This document shows, piece after piece, positions 9,601-17,822 of a stretch of DNA of 64,000 nucleotides. The first letter of the stretch is position 1. Every line of letters starts with the position of its first letter. Source of the stretch: Lentisphaerota bacterium (lineage in GTDB: Bacteria > Verrucomicrobiota > Lentisphaeria > Victivallales > Victivallaceae). The notes under the pieces were generated by a model. It saw only the letters and a program-made list of their open reading frames with translations, searched no databases and was not told the DNA's origin. The position numbers were made by a program, and so were the translations under genes. The stretch covers positions 1-64,000 of the forward strand of contig JAAEMX010000170.1 of the NCBI GenBank assembly GCA_024225035.1, read 5' to 3'.

Positions 9601-9972
9601 GCGGTGATGTTGCGGCCAGTTAAATTCAATACCGCCAGAAATCCATGGTCCGGTAAGCCCGACGAGGGCTGGTTTTATTACCTGATTGTAGTAAATAAAG
9701 TTATGGCCGTTGGTTTTGTCGCAGGCCATTTGAACACGCCCCCCGAGTGATGGCATGATCATAATCTTTACGTACTTGTTTTCAAGAAAAACAACATCGT
9801 ATTCCCTATCTTCTTTTTCGTCATTGATTTTGTCTATAACCGGGTGTGGATAGACAACCCCTGAGCTGCCCTGATATACCCGCTTCTCAAGAAACATCGG
9901 ATTTTTGTTAGGCTTACCGGTACCGTAAGTCGGAATGGTAATTCTTTCTTCTGTGACTTCTACTCGGGTCAT
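6643..9972 (-). CDS. DUF5107 domain protein with long TPR array
   Basis: An 1109-residue protein. Residues about 30-345 match the DUF5107 pattern: a beta-rich, galactose-mutarotase-like fold with WWANPA, GGIEFNWPQHHRP and GGYDHGKEAGM. Residues about 470-1100 are a long run of tetratricopeptide helices. No signal peptide is visible, so it is probably cytoplasmic. The family occurs in carbohydrate-utilisation loci, and this copy heads an operon with an aldose 1-epimerase and a sodium symporter, opposite an AraC regulator. A role in binding or processing an imported glycan is likely; an enzymatic activity is not established. AAAGGA nine bases upstream supports the ATG. Confidence 0.85.
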   Translation of the reverse strand: MTRVEVTEERITIPTYGTGKPNKNPMFLEKRVYQGSSGVVYPHPVIDKINDEKEDREYDVVFLENKYVKIMIMPSLGGRVQMACDKTNGHNFIYYNQVIKPALVGLTGPWISGGIEFNWPQHHRPSTFEPVDYTICKNTDGSCTVWVSEIELMFRTKGMVGFTLYPDKSYLELYVQLYNRTSEPQTFLWWANPALAVNDDYQSVFPPDVHAVMDHGKRDVSRFPIATGEYYKVDYSPGVDISRYKNIPVPTSYMAYKSEYNFVGGYDHGKEAGMLHVCNHHVSPGKKQWVWGNGDFGEAWDRNLTDKDGPYVELMTGVYTDNQPDFSWLQPFEQKSFTQYFMPYKKIGYARNVSKEGAISLDLANENAEVGVYTTAEEKDLTAKLINSAGQKFLEKTFDCSPEKPFTAKVKIGELDPEISFTFSVFYADGREMLSYTAANDKLEEFPEPAQAAPAPEDIHTIEELFLTGQHVEQYRHATRLAENYYREGLKRDNTDIRCNNALGLLLYRRGLFAKSEKYFRAAVKKQIYRNPNPYDGEPRYNLGLALKMLGRKKEAFDAFYKAVWNDAMQGCGYYQLAQLSAEQQNYEEALDCIERSLIKNWHNHKGRNLKTAILRRMERLEEARFEAEITIKLDILDFGSRNELVKLLTASGETEKAAAELEHLTKIMRDSDNNYLELSLDYMQAGMYEEAIEVLVRLLTKVGSDKCDPLITYHLAWYHNLAGDTRKADILFKKAAVASPEYCFPNKLESILALQAAMKTNPTDNKAAYYLGNLWYGFRQYDLAIECWENSVRLYNNFPTVHRNLGLAYMNKRNNSELCRYHLSKAFELDKTDARILFEYDQFLKKENHPLLYRLALLEEHYDIVKQRDDLYLEYISLINLLGNYRRALDLIMKRNFHPWEGGEGKVPQQYKHSLVEMAKEAIRAKKYDKAVKLLERCKVYPENLGEGKLYGTQENNINYHLGVAYEGLGKKAEMRKAYEAAAVGLAEPASAMYYNDQPPEMIFYQGLALLKLKKRDEAHSRFNKLVDYGEQHIFDDCKIDYFAVSLPDFLVFDVDMNEKNKIHCRYMMALGHTGLDDTNRAAEEFSEVLSLDSSHLGALTHRDMNSQ

Positions 9973-10204
9973 AGATTAAGGTCCTTTAGAAATGGTTCCA
10001 TATAAACAAAATTTTCTCCATAATAAAATACAATAATTCTTGTAATATCTTTTGTGAATGGATTATATTTTTATTAAAATGGATTATATTATCTACTAAA
10101 GCCATTTATATACATTTTTGAGAAAATTGTTTATTTGTAATAGAATTGAAATACATCTTATTTGACATAATTGTGTTTATTTTTTTAAGGAGGTTTAATA
10201 GCAT
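9973..10204. promoter_or_regulatory. Divergent promoter region of the sugar operon and AraC gene
   Basis: A very AT-rich 232-bp gap between two divergent genes. TTGACA occurs at about 10164 on the plus strand, but no good -10 fits before the AGGAGG of the regulator gene. The repeat TGGATTATATT occurs twice (near 10058 and 10080) and is a reasonable candidate half-site for the AraC regulator. Confidence 0.35.
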
Positions 10205-11074
10205 ATGTCTCCCAAAAGAGAAGGATTTAAAGGTCAGGATTTGTTGGTGCTGCCAGAAGAAATAAAACAGGAGATGGCAGAAAACTCATTGACCAGACAA
10301 CTTTATATTACCAATATTGGATACTTCCCTTTGGCTGAAGAACACCTTGTGATCAGGGATGGATTTATACCGCAGCATATTTTAATATATTGTGTTGGAG
10401 GAGAGGGGTGGTGTGAAATAGCCGGTGTTCGTCACATTATCCGGGAAGATAATTTTTTGGTTATACCTGCCAATACCGCTCATAAGTACGGCAGTTCAGT
10501 TGAGGGATGGAGTCTTTACTGGGTTCATTTTCGAGGTAGCAGCAGCGGTATGATTGCTGAGGCTATGTGCAAAGGCAAGTATGGGGAAGGTATTATTTTC
10601 AGCAAGCATCGTGAAACGCTTGAATTGATCAGAAAAATGATAGATGATCTTAATCGAGGTATGACGATTGACAGTTGCAGCTTAAACAGTATGCGCTTAT
10701 GGCATTTTTTGGGTGATGTAATTTATTTTCAGAATTCTGAAATTGATGAACCTGAAAATATAATTGAAAAAGCAATTTCAATGATGATAGTGCGAGTTGA
10801 GGAAGTCTTTTCATTGGAAGAAATGAGTGAGGCTCTTAAGTTATCGCCTCCATATTTCTGCAGGCTCTTTAAAAACAAGACCGGGCATTCTCCGGTAGAT
10901 TATTTTATCAGGTTGAAAATACAGCGGGCATGTAATTATTTGAATTTTACAAATATGAAAATTAAAGATATTTGTGAGGAAATTGGTTACAGCGACCCAT
11001 ACTATTTTTCACGTTCTTTTAAAAAAGTAATGGGACAGTCTCCAGCCCAGTATCGTAAAAATCCACAGTGGTAA
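10205..11074 (+). CDS. AraC-family transcriptional regulator
   Basis: A 289-residue regulator. The N-terminal part (about 40-125) is a cupin-type sensing domain with PAN-T-AHKYG and the conserved W-x-L-Y-WVHFRG. The C-terminal 100 residues hold the two helix-turn-helix units typical of AraC, including SPPYFCRLFK and the final IGYSDPYYFSRSFKK then G-x-SP-x-x-YR. It is transcribed away from the DUF5107/galM/symporter operon and probably activates it in response to a sugar. AGGAGG lies upstream of the ATG, and a perfect hairpin terminator follows the stop. Confidence 0.92.
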   Translation: MSPKREGFKGQDLLVLPEEIKQEMAENSLTRQLYITNIGYFPLAEEHLVIRDGFIPQHILIYCVGGEGWCEIAGVRHIIREDNFLVIPANTAHKYGSSVEGWSLYWVHFRGSSSGMIAEAMCKGKYGEGIIFSKHRETLELIRKMIDDLNRGMTIDSCSLNSMRLWHFLGDVIYFQNSEIDEPENIIEKAISMMIVRVEEVFSLEEMSEALKLSPPYFCRLFKNKTGHSPVDYFIRLKIQRACNYLNFTNMKIKDICEEIGYSDPYYFSRSFKKVMGQSPAQYRKNPQW

Positions 11075-11086
11075 TTGAATATAAAA

Positions 11087-11122
11087 ACGGTGCATTATTT
11101 TTAATGCACCGTTATATTTTAT
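11087..11122 (+). terminator. Terminator of the AraC gene
   Basis: ACGGTGCATT (11087-11096) pairs perfectly with AATGCACCGT (11103-11112) around a six-base loop, followed by TATATTTTA. Confidence 0.85.
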
Positions 11123-11158
11123 CTCATGTTATGAACACGTTGAAATGCTCAATATGAA

Positions 11159-11944
11159 TCAATCTTCTGTTAATTTTACTCTGTTTTTCTTGAGCAACCG
11201 TTCAAGAGTTCCATCATTTTTCACTTCTTTGAGCCATTGATTTACTTTAGCCAGTAGTTTTTTATTCTTTTTAGGAAGCAAGTATACTTTGTAGGTATTA
11301 GTAAATGGCTTCGATGTATTTACCGCATAAAGTTTTCTATGTGTGTTAGATTTGTAAATAGCTTCTACACGGTCAGTTATCATTGCATCAGCTTTTCCGG
11401 TAAGCAAGTAATCGAAAGGAGTTACATTATCATGGCTAAAAACAAGTCTGGCATTTTTAATATTGTTTCTTGCAAAGATTTCGTTTGTGCCACCTTTATT
11501 TTCAACAATGACAACGCCTTTTTTATCAACATCAGCAAGATTTTTGTATTTGTTTATATCGGCCTTTCTTATCAAGAGAACCTTTCCTGAGGCGATGACT
11601 GGTCCTGAAATTAGGAAATATCTTTTTCTGCTGGCAGTAGCGCAGATTCCGCCCATAGCGATATCTGCCTTACCTGCTAATAAATCATTTCCCATTTCTG
11701 GCCAGGTAGTTTTTACAAAAACAACCTTTTTCTTTAGGGCCTTCCCTAATGAATAAGCCATATCAACAGCAAATCCGGAGTATTTGGCTGTCTGGGTATT
11801 ATAGTGAGTGAAAGGTTTATAATCTCCTGCAGTAAGGACTCTTATGATTCCTTTTTTTCTTGTTACGGGTGCATTTTTCTCATCACTGCACGAACACAGT
11901 GTTACTGCCAAAAGCAACAGGGCTATAGGTCTCAAAAATTTCAT
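11159..11944 (-). CDS. Lipoprotein of the cyclohexadienyl dehydratase (PheC)/SBP3 family
   Basis: A 261-residue exported protein: a hydrophobic signal then the lipobox LCSC, so it should be lipid-anchored. The rest is a type-2 periplasmic binding fold. Its sequence is closest in pattern to PheC-type dehydratases rather than plain amino-acid receptors: TAGDYKPF, VDMA, TWPEM, DIAMGGI, KGGTNEIFARNNIKNARLV, DNVTPF and TDRVEA. PheC converts prephenate or arogenate to phenylpyruvate or phenylalanine outside the cytoplasm. No transporter permease or ATPase is adjacent, which fits an enzyme better than a receptor. An orphan amino-acid receptor remains possible. Confidence 0.7.
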   Translation of the reverse strand: MKFLRPIALLLLAVTLCSCSDEKNAPVTRKKGIIRVLTAGDYKPFTHYNTQTAKYSGFAVDMAYSLGKALKKKVVFVKTTWPEMGNDLLAGKADIAMGGICATASRKRYFLISGPVIASGKVLLIRKADINKYKNLADVDKKGVVIVENKGGTNEIFARNNIKNARLVFSHDNVTPFDYLLTGKADAMITDRVEAIYKSNTHRKLYAVNTSKPFTNTYKVYLLPKKNKKLLAKVNQWLKEVKNDGTLERLLKKNRVKLTED

Positions 11945-12120
11945 AATAATTCTCCTGTAAGGTAAATATAAATGGATTTATTCCATATACGCATTCGCGT
12001 AAATCTAAAGTCACAAATGTTATTAATCAAATCCGAATCAATAAATTTATGAAGATAATTCTGAAAAAGTGTTCAGTTGTAATACCAATAATCTGTCAGA
12101 AATACAGCTCAAATATTTTA

Positions 12121-13368
12121 TTATTCCTTCGCTGTTTTTGATCGGAAAACGTAATCTTTTGTTTCTGGCATAAAAAACAGAAAGATTATAAACGCTAGCA
12201 TAGCAATAAATGAGAGGAACATGAAAGAATGAAAATAACTTGTTTTGACCACTATAGCTCCTGCTACCGCATTGCTCATTGAGGCGCCAAGTCCCATAAT
12301 TGTAGTGACAACTCCCTGACTTACATTAAACCTTCCTGTGGATTTAGTCAGGTCGGCAAGTATTATCAGAAACAGCGCGCCGAATATGCCGTTAGCAATT
12401 CCGTCCATTATCTGGATCAATATAAGGCAGATTGCATTTGAAGTAAGAGCAAATAGAATTCCTCTTATAGGGAGAATGGCAAACGCCAGCAGGAAAAACT
12501 TTTTTCTGCCCCATATATCGCCCTTGCGCCCTACAATTATAGCCATCGGAATCATTGCCAGCTGGGCTATTACTATGCACGAAGATATAAATATAGGCCC
12601 TAGCTGGGGATTGGTTTCTGTTAGTTTTTCCCCAACCATTGGAAGCATAGCGGCGTTGGCAAAGTGAAATAAAACTATGCATATTGTAAAAATTAATAGA
12701 GGAGGGCACTCTATGAGTACTCTGTACCATGGAATTTTGTGATCGTTAGATTTTTTTTCAGTGAAGCCTCGAGCCAGTCGGTGGTCTATATCGGAAGATT
12801 TTACAAATAATAAAGATATTAGACTGAGGATTGCCATCACGGCAACAGTGTAAAATGACGATCGCATGGAAATGCAATAACCGATAACTCCGGTAAGCAA
12901 AGATGCAAAGACATTGCCTGCATGGTTATATGCTTCATTTCGACCTACCATGCGGGTGAAATATCTAGGTCCTGTAAGACCAAGTGTTATACCGGCGACA
13001 GCAGGTGGTAAAAATGCACTTGCCATACCCATCATGACTTTTAAGCTCAAGACTAAAGAATAGACTGGTACCCAGACTACTACGATTGTTATTATGGATA
13101 TTATTACAATACAAACGCTTAAGATTAATTTTTTATGTTTTGTATAGTCAATCAGAGCTCCGGCGGGGATTTGGACAAGCAGGCTTGCCAAGCCCATAAC
13201 TGTTAGGATGATACCTATTTTTGCCTGATCCCATTTATAGGTAGTCAAAAGAAATATTGCTAGAAAGGGACCTAAACCATCTCTTACATCTGCCAGAAAA
13301 AAGTTTACCCAGTTTATTGCCCGACAAGATTGTTTTTTGGTTTCTAGATAATTAGTTTTTTCATTCAT
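12121..13368 (-). CDS. MFS transporter
   Basis: A 415-residue carrier with about 12 membrane segments. The MFS loop motif is present after TM2 (GALIDYTKHKK), and a second copy, GRKGDIWGRKKFF, lies between TM8 and TM9. A soluble N-terminal stretch of about 17 residues precedes TM1. The ribosome site is weak. It lies about 300 bp downstream of the racemase gene on the same strand, possibly with its own promoter. The substrate is unknown; the family resemblance is to drug/metabolite efflux or sugar-phosphate type MFS_1 proteins. Confidence 0.82.
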   Translation of the reverse strand: MNEKTNYLETKKQSCRAINWVNFFLADVRDGLGPFLAIFLLTTYKWDQAKIGIILTVMGLASLLVQIPAGALIDYTKHKKLILSVCIVIISIITIVVVWVPVYSLVLSLKVMMGMASAFLPPAVAGITLGLTGPRYFTRMVGRNEAYNHAGNVFASLLTGVIGYCISMRSSFYTVAVMAILSLISLLFVKSSDIDHRLARGFTEKKSNDHKIPWYRVLIECPPLLIFTICIVLFHFANAAMLPMVGEKLTETNPQLGPIFISSCIVIAQLAMIPMAIIVGRKGDIWGRKKFFLLAFAILPIRGILFALTSNAICLILIQIMDGIANGIFGALFLIILADLTKSTGRFNVSQGVVTTIMGLGASMSNAVAGAIVVKTSYFHSFMFLSFIAMLAFIIFLFFMPETKDYVFRSKTAKE

Positions 13369-13676
13369 AATTTAATTGTTTGATAGTTTTTATGTTGGTA
13401 GGGATTGAGGCCAGAAGAATTATAAACGGCTGCAAGCAGTTAATTATTACTAAGGCTATTTAGAAAGTTATAAAGAACGATAGGAAAAGGTAAGAATAAA
13501 AGTTTCTTCATAAGAAGGTGTTTTCATTTAATTACTCCGTTTGGACTTTTTCTCCGGAAGTCCAGTGATTTGTTGGTGTTAGCTATTAATGTTTAGCTAA
13601 TTTAGTATAGCATAGTATTAGCAAATTAAAACTCTGAAATCATACAATTTTAGCTGTTTTTTTATATTGAGTAGAT
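13369..13676. other. Intergenic with two inverted repeats
   Basis: TTAGCTA/TAGCTAA (13579-13585 and 13594-13600) and TGGACTT/AAGTCCA (near 13542-13564) lie between the racemase stop and the MFS start. They could be a terminator and an operator. No ORF of note. Confidence 0.4.
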
Positions 13677-14411
13677 TTATGATTTGCCGCTTAATAAGTT
13701 ATTATCCTTTTTTGAGGGAGAAACATAACTTGTTTTGCTTTGAGAAAGGTGTAATGAAATCAGAGACTTCAGGTATTCAATAGAAGTAGCTACCGGGTCT
13801 ATAATTGGGACATTATGGCCTGCCTGAAGAAGATTGTTGCGTAACTTTTCAGCCAAGCCAATTATTCCTGTGCAGCCTAAAATGATAGAGTGTGCACCGC
13901 TATTTTCTATGGCATCAACTGCATTTTCAGTTAACACGTTAAGGAGAACTGGTTCATTTTCAAGTTCATCAACTGGAATATCCAATGGCTTTAACGCTGC
14001 AAGCTTTGGGGTCAGGTTCAGTTGATTAACTATTGAACCTATAATATTTACGCAACTTGACAAGGGAGTAAGTATCGCGAATGAAGAAGCCAGTTCTGCC
14101 GCAAATAAAATAGAAGTTCTGCCCGGCGCGACTACAGGAATACTCAACTTTTCTCTGCAAGCTTCTAGGCCGGTATCAAACATGCATGAAATAAGAATTC
14201 CATCATATTGTTCAGATTCTGCCTTTTCAGCGATTCTAATTAGGTCCGGCATGCACATTATTTCATCATAACGGGATTCTATGGATGGCGTTCCAATGCT
14301 GTTACCTTCGACATCTATTTGAAATTTATGGCTTGACCATTTTTTCATTTCTTCTCTTGTCTTTTCTAAGATGGCCTTTGAAGTGACAGGAAGAATGACT
14401 TTTATTTTCAT
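13677..14411 (-). CDS. Asp/Glu/hydantoin racemase family protein
   Basis: A 244-residue cytoplasmic enzyme of the cofactor-independent two-cysteine racemase family. The two catalytic Cys are visible in ISCMFDTG and in ILGCTGI, with the usual P-V-V-APG-T between them. Hydantoin or allantoin racemase is the closest subgroup; aspartate/glutamate racemase is the alternative. The ATG giving MKIKVILP is chosen because AGGAG lies nine bases upstream; the frame is open ten codons further. A basic C-terminal tail of about 20 residues extends beyond the core. The next gene downstream is an MFS carrier, which could import or export its substrate. Confidence 0.82.
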   Translation of the reverse strand: MKIKVILPVTSKAILEKTREEMKKWSSHKFQIDVEGNSIGTPSIESRYDEIMCMPDLIRIAEKAESEQYDGILISCMFDTGLEACREKLSIPVVAPGRTSILFAAELASSFAILTPLSSCVNIIGSIVNQLNLTPKLAALKPLDIPVDELENEPVLLNVLTENAVDAIENSGAHSIILGCTGIIGLAEKLRNNLLQAGHNVPIIDPVATSIEYLKSLISLHLSQSKTSYVSPSKKDNNLLSGKS

Positions 14412-14532
14412 GATAATTTCTCCTAAAAAAGCATGCAGCAAAACAATAAAAATTTACTCTAGTTATAATATTTACTCACATTTATCAATTTTCAATTGAA
14501 TGTATCCGTTTACCACAACTCCGTCATTTTTC

Positions 14533-14561
14533 TTGACAAGAACTTCCTGCAATTGTATTAT
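14533..14561 (+). promoter_or_regulatory. Canonical sigma-70 type promoter
   Basis: TTGACA (14533-14538), a 17-base spacer and TATTAT (14556-14561), with the methyltransferase start codon 39 bases further on. It is the clearest housekeeping promoter in the window and a useful contrast to the GGAACA class. Confidence 0.75.
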
Positions 14562-14599
14562 TCAGTAGCGTATAAGATATAAGAAATGAGGATTTTGCT

Positions 14600-15343
14600 A
14601 TGAAATATAATGAAAAACAGGTTGATTGTTTCACTCGGTTCAAGAATGAATGTTCTTATTATAAATTAATGGATGCGGCTTTGCAGAATGCTGTTGGGAA
14701 CATTATAAAAAACAAGACTGTGCTGGATATCGGTTGTGGCGAAGGACACTTGACCAGGCTTTTAAAGCAATGGGGAGCTGCGGAGATTACTGGTGTTGAT
14801 TTGTCAAAGCCTATGCTTGACCTAGCCAAAGAACGTGAAAAGACTGAAAGACTTGGAATAACTTATCTGGAAACATCAGTTCAGGATATGGGTAAAATTG
14901 GCGAATTTGATATTATAACCAGCGGTCTACTGTTGACAAACGCTGCTGATGTTCCTGATCTGAAAGTTATGGTTAAAAATATAGCTGCTAACTGCAAACA
15001 TGGAACCAGATACTTTGGGCAGGAACATTGTGGAATATTAAACCGGTATAACAATACTTTACTTGGGAAATATAATTTTGAAGTTGAAATACTGTCGAGC
15101 TGTAAAGAGTACCTTGATTTGATTCTAACCGGTCACTTTTCACAGGGAGAAATGAGCTTCAGAAACTTAGTTTTTGAGCGTGAATTTTTAAACAGTGTAT
15201 TTAAGGATTTTGGTTTTGAAAAGATTCATTGGCATCCTTTGCAATTACCTGAAGGGCACAAAGAAGGTGACGAGTTTACAGTTTATGAAAACATCCGGAA
15301 TGAGGCAATTAACGAACTTATGGACTGTACTTATTCCGGATAA
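14600..15343 (+). CDS. Class I SAM-dependent methyltransferase
   Basis: A 247-residue cytoplasmic enzyme with the class I fold. Motif I is VLDIGCGEG (41-49), the acidic end of strand 2 is in ITGVDLSKPML, and motif post-I/III follows around EFDIITSGLLL. The C-terminal third lacks features that identify the acceptor (small molecule rather than RNA or protein is my guess). GAGGA precedes the ATG and a canonical promoter lies upstream. It appears monocistronic, convergent with the ankyrin-protease gene. Confidence 0.85.
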   Translation: MKYNEKQVDCFTRFKNECSYYKLMDAALQNAVGNIIKNKTVLDIGCGEGHLTRLLKQWGAAEITGVDLSKPMLDLAKEREKTERLGITYLETSVQDMGKIGEFDIITSGLLLTNAADVPDLKVMVKNIAANCKHGTRYFGQEHCGILNRYNNTLLGKYNFEVEILSSCKEYLDLILTGHFSQGEMSFRNLVFEREFLNSVFKDFGFEKIHWHPLQLPEGHKEGDEFTVYENIRNEAINELMDCTYSG

Positions 15344-15381
15344 TTTTTGATATTCTGTCAGAGCCAACTTAAGTCATTTCA

Positions 15382-17412
15382 TTATGAAAGCATATCGACT
15401 AACTTGGAAAATTTTTGTGTAGTTGCAATGTCTAATGCAGTTCTTCCCTCAATGTTTTTGATGGACTTGCAAGCGTTGTACTTCAGTAGAAGCTTGACTA
15501 TGTCGGAATGACCTAATATGCATGCATAATGTAGTGGGGTGGAGCCGTTATCCTGCGTTTTTGCATTTATATTAGCGCCATATTTTATTAAAAGTTCAGC
15601 TATATTTGGATATCCATTTCCGCAAGCATAGTGCAGCGCTGTTATACCGGAACAGAGCACATCAGGTTTGGCTCCTTTTTTTAATAAGGTTTCAGCACCA
15701 TTATAAAACCTTAAGTTAACAGCTGAATAAAGCGGCGTATAGTCCTTAAGGATGATTGAATCAACAGAAACTTTTTGCTCTGTAAGCAGATATTTCAAGA
15801 CATTATTACTGCGTGCCCTAATAGTATAAAGCAGCAAAAGGTGGCCACGAATAATTGAGTTAACATTGATATTTCCTTTTGTTATAATTTGGTGCAATAA
15901 TTCAACTTGATCTTCCTTGCAGCAAATAATTAAAATATCTGTTCGTTGGTGCAGCTTGTTCATAATTATGTAATCAGCATATTCAGCAGCGCTTACTTTG
16001 GTTTTTTCATTGTTTGAAATAGCTTCCAGCACTGCGGATCCCTGGTTGATCATATTGTAATAATTATCGGTAAGCAAGTTATTGTTTGTGATATTATTCT
16101 TATACTGTAATTGCTTGGAGCCTGTAACTGTTTTCCCTTCGAGTATATTTTTCTCTTGCTGAACATATTTCTTTAAACTGTTCAGATCATAATTATTGGA
16201 AAGTGCTGAACTTGTAATTCTTGCTCTCTGAAAATATGGGGTGTAACTTCCATTTTGCTTGCAAAGTGAAATATTGTACGTAAAGTTTTGATGGAAAAAA
16301 TCGAGAGATTTTCTGGTCATGAGCTGACGTAATGGTTTAAAGTCAGCGGCTGTTGTCATCGGAGGGATATACAGCTCAATACAAAAAGACATTAATTGGG
16401 GCTTTTTTAAACTATGCAGAAGGCTTCTTGATATTAATGAGGAGTCAGTCGTGGCAAACTCGTGCAATGGAGTATTTTGAGAACTTAGATAATTAGCATC
16501 TAGTATCTTGCACTTTTTATCAGAATAGGTAACTCCGATTGTGTGATCTGTATTTGTAATAGCAATGTAATACGGGATTTTTAATTTATTAGCAGAGTTA
16601 ATAAGAGTGCCAACCATAATGGAAAAGTCCGAAGAGTTTCCAGTGAATAAGGTTTTGCTGCAACGCTGGATATTTTCCTTGAGTCCAGAAGTGGTATCAG
16701 CCTTTGTTTCAATAAGATATTTTGATGCTTTCAAAACATCCTGACGATGAAAAATGCTTTTCCCGTCACAAAAGCGCAACTGCGTGCTATGTGGCGTCTG
16801 TAAAAGTAATAAACGGTCTAGAAAGGCACGAACGGAAATGAGCAGATCAAACCCATCCCATTTATTATCTGTATAATTATTTACCAGCTGTTTGAGTACA
16901 TAGCATTCATTAGAATACAATCTATATGATTCAATGAGTTTAACTCTTTCTGATTCAGGAGCTCTTAGAAGTTCATTCTCTTGCAGCCCCGAATAAAGAT
17001 CGATTATCTTGCTGATATCCTCTGATATTCTATGCGGATATGCTTTATGATTGATGAAGTAATTTATGAGTTTTCTATCACTTTGGACTTTATTGATTGC
17101 GGCATTTATAAGGTCACTAAGGCGTATAGAGTTTTTTTTATCGGGGACAAGTAATCCAGTTAACTTTTGTAGTTCCAGCGGCCAGGCGCTAACTGGTTTA
17201 TTGAAGTCGTTAGATAATATTTTTATTCTTTTGAGGTATGTTGTTTCGTCACTTGCAAAATATGCAAAACCCCATGCATGTAAAATACCGTAGCACCAGC
17301 CTTCAGGTTTATGGCATTTTAAAAGTGTGGCATAGTTTGAGAAACCTTCACAGTTTTTACTTAAATCTTCAACGTTTTTATAAAAGCATTTATAGGGACC
17401 AAATAAAGGCAT
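15382..17412 (-). CDS. YopT/C58-like cysteine protease domain with C-terminal ankyrin repeats
   Basis: A 676-residue protein without a signal peptide. The N-terminal half shows the spacing of a papain-like C58 (YopT/AvrPphB) fold: Cys40 in EGWCYGILHAW, His290 in NTDHTIGVTY and Asp305 in CKILDANYLS, a plausible Cys-His-Asp triad. Residues about 500-676 hold four to five ankyrin repeats, the clearest being GITALHYACGNGYPNIAELL and GSTPLHYACILGHSDIVKLL. Proteases joined to ankyrins are known among Legionella effectors (AnkH). Here the combination suggests a protein that acts in a eukaryotic host. AAGGA precedes the ATG. The middle region (310-480) matches nothing I know. Confidence 0.72.
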   Translation of the reverse strand: MPLFGPYKCFYKNVEDLSKNCEGFSNYATLLKCHKPEGWCYGILHAWGFAYFASDETTYLKRIKILSNDFNKPVSAWPLELQKLTGLLVPDKKNSIRLSDLINAAINKVQSDRKLINYFINHKAYPHRISEDISKIIDLYSGLQENELLRAPESERVKLIESYRLYSNECYVLKQLVNNYTDNKWDGFDLLISVRAFLDRLLLLQTPHSTQLRFCDGKSIFHRQDVLKASKYLIETKADTTSGLKENIQRCSKTLFTGNSSDFSIMVGTLINSANKLKIPYYIAITNTDHTIGVTYSDKKCKILDANYLSSQNTPLHEFATTDSSLISRSLLHSLKKPQLMSFCIELYIPPMTTAADFKPLRQLMTRKSLDFFHQNFTYNISLCKQNGSYTPYFQRARITSSALSNNYDLNSLKKYVQQEKNILEGKTVTGSKQLQYKNNITNNNLLTDNYYNMINQGSAVLEAISNNEKTKVSAAEYADYIIMNKLHQRTDILIICCKEDQVELLHQIITKGNINVNSIIRGHLLLLYTIRARSNNVLKYLLTEQKVSVDSIILKDYTPLYSAVNLRFYNGAETLLKKGAKPDVLCSGITALHYACGNGYPNIAELLIKYGANINAKTQDNGSTPLHYACILGHSDIVKLLLKYNACKSIKNIEGRTALDIATTQKFSKLVDMLS

Positions 17413-17474
17413 TCAGGGATTCCTTTAGTTCATAAGCATGAATGCGCTTAAGTTAATTATCCCCTTAATCAGCC

Positions 17475-17495
17475 AAGCCTTAAGGTATAAGGCTT
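17475..17495. repeat. Perfect inverted repeat upstream of the ankyrin-protease gene
   Basis: AAGCCTTA (17475-17482) and TAAGGCTT (17488-17495) around a five-base loop, about 63 bp upstream of the start codon. It could be an operator or a 5' UTR hairpin. Confidence 0.5.
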
Positions 17496-17538
17496 CCCAG
17501 AGAAAACAAGTTGCTTTATAGAAGTAGTAATAACATTA

Positions 17539-17760
17539 ATGAAATTGATTACTGTTATTAGAAGTAGTCTCAAAAGTCAAATTAATATTGAAGATATTAA
17601 ATTATATTTACATGAAACATGCTTTGAACTTACTGGTGTTTTTGAAAACGTGAATTTTAGAGAGTTAAGTGAAGATTCGGTTCGTATATACTGCGTTTTG
17701 AAAAAACGGCCTAAACTTACCATAGAAAAAAGGCTTGCCCCACTGGATTTTGAGTCTTAA
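17539..17760 (+). CDS. Doubtful 73-aa ORF
   Basis: Open for 73 codons from ATG but without a ribosome site. Its end overlaps the terminator hairpin of the convergent sigma-clamp gene, and its start contains TCTCAAAAGTCAAATTAAT, which matches one end of the MITE-like element at 19391. It may be a piece of mobile sequence rather than a gene. No family recognised. Confidence 0.2.
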   Translation: MKLITVIRSSLKSQINIEDIKLYLHETCFELTGVFENVNFRELSEDSVRIYCVLKKRPKLTIEKRLAPLDFES

Positions 17761-17768
17761 CGGGGCAA
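17731..17768 (-). terminator. Terminator of the sigma-clamp gene
   Basis: On the minus strand TTGCCCC pairs with GGGGCAA and is followed by GCC and a run of six T residues. It lies about 55-90 bp past the stop of the sigma-clamp gene. Confidence 0.75.
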
Positions 17769-17822
17769 GTTGCAAACTATAACTGCATATTTGCAATAAT
17801 AAGTTTGTTTTTTAATATAAAG

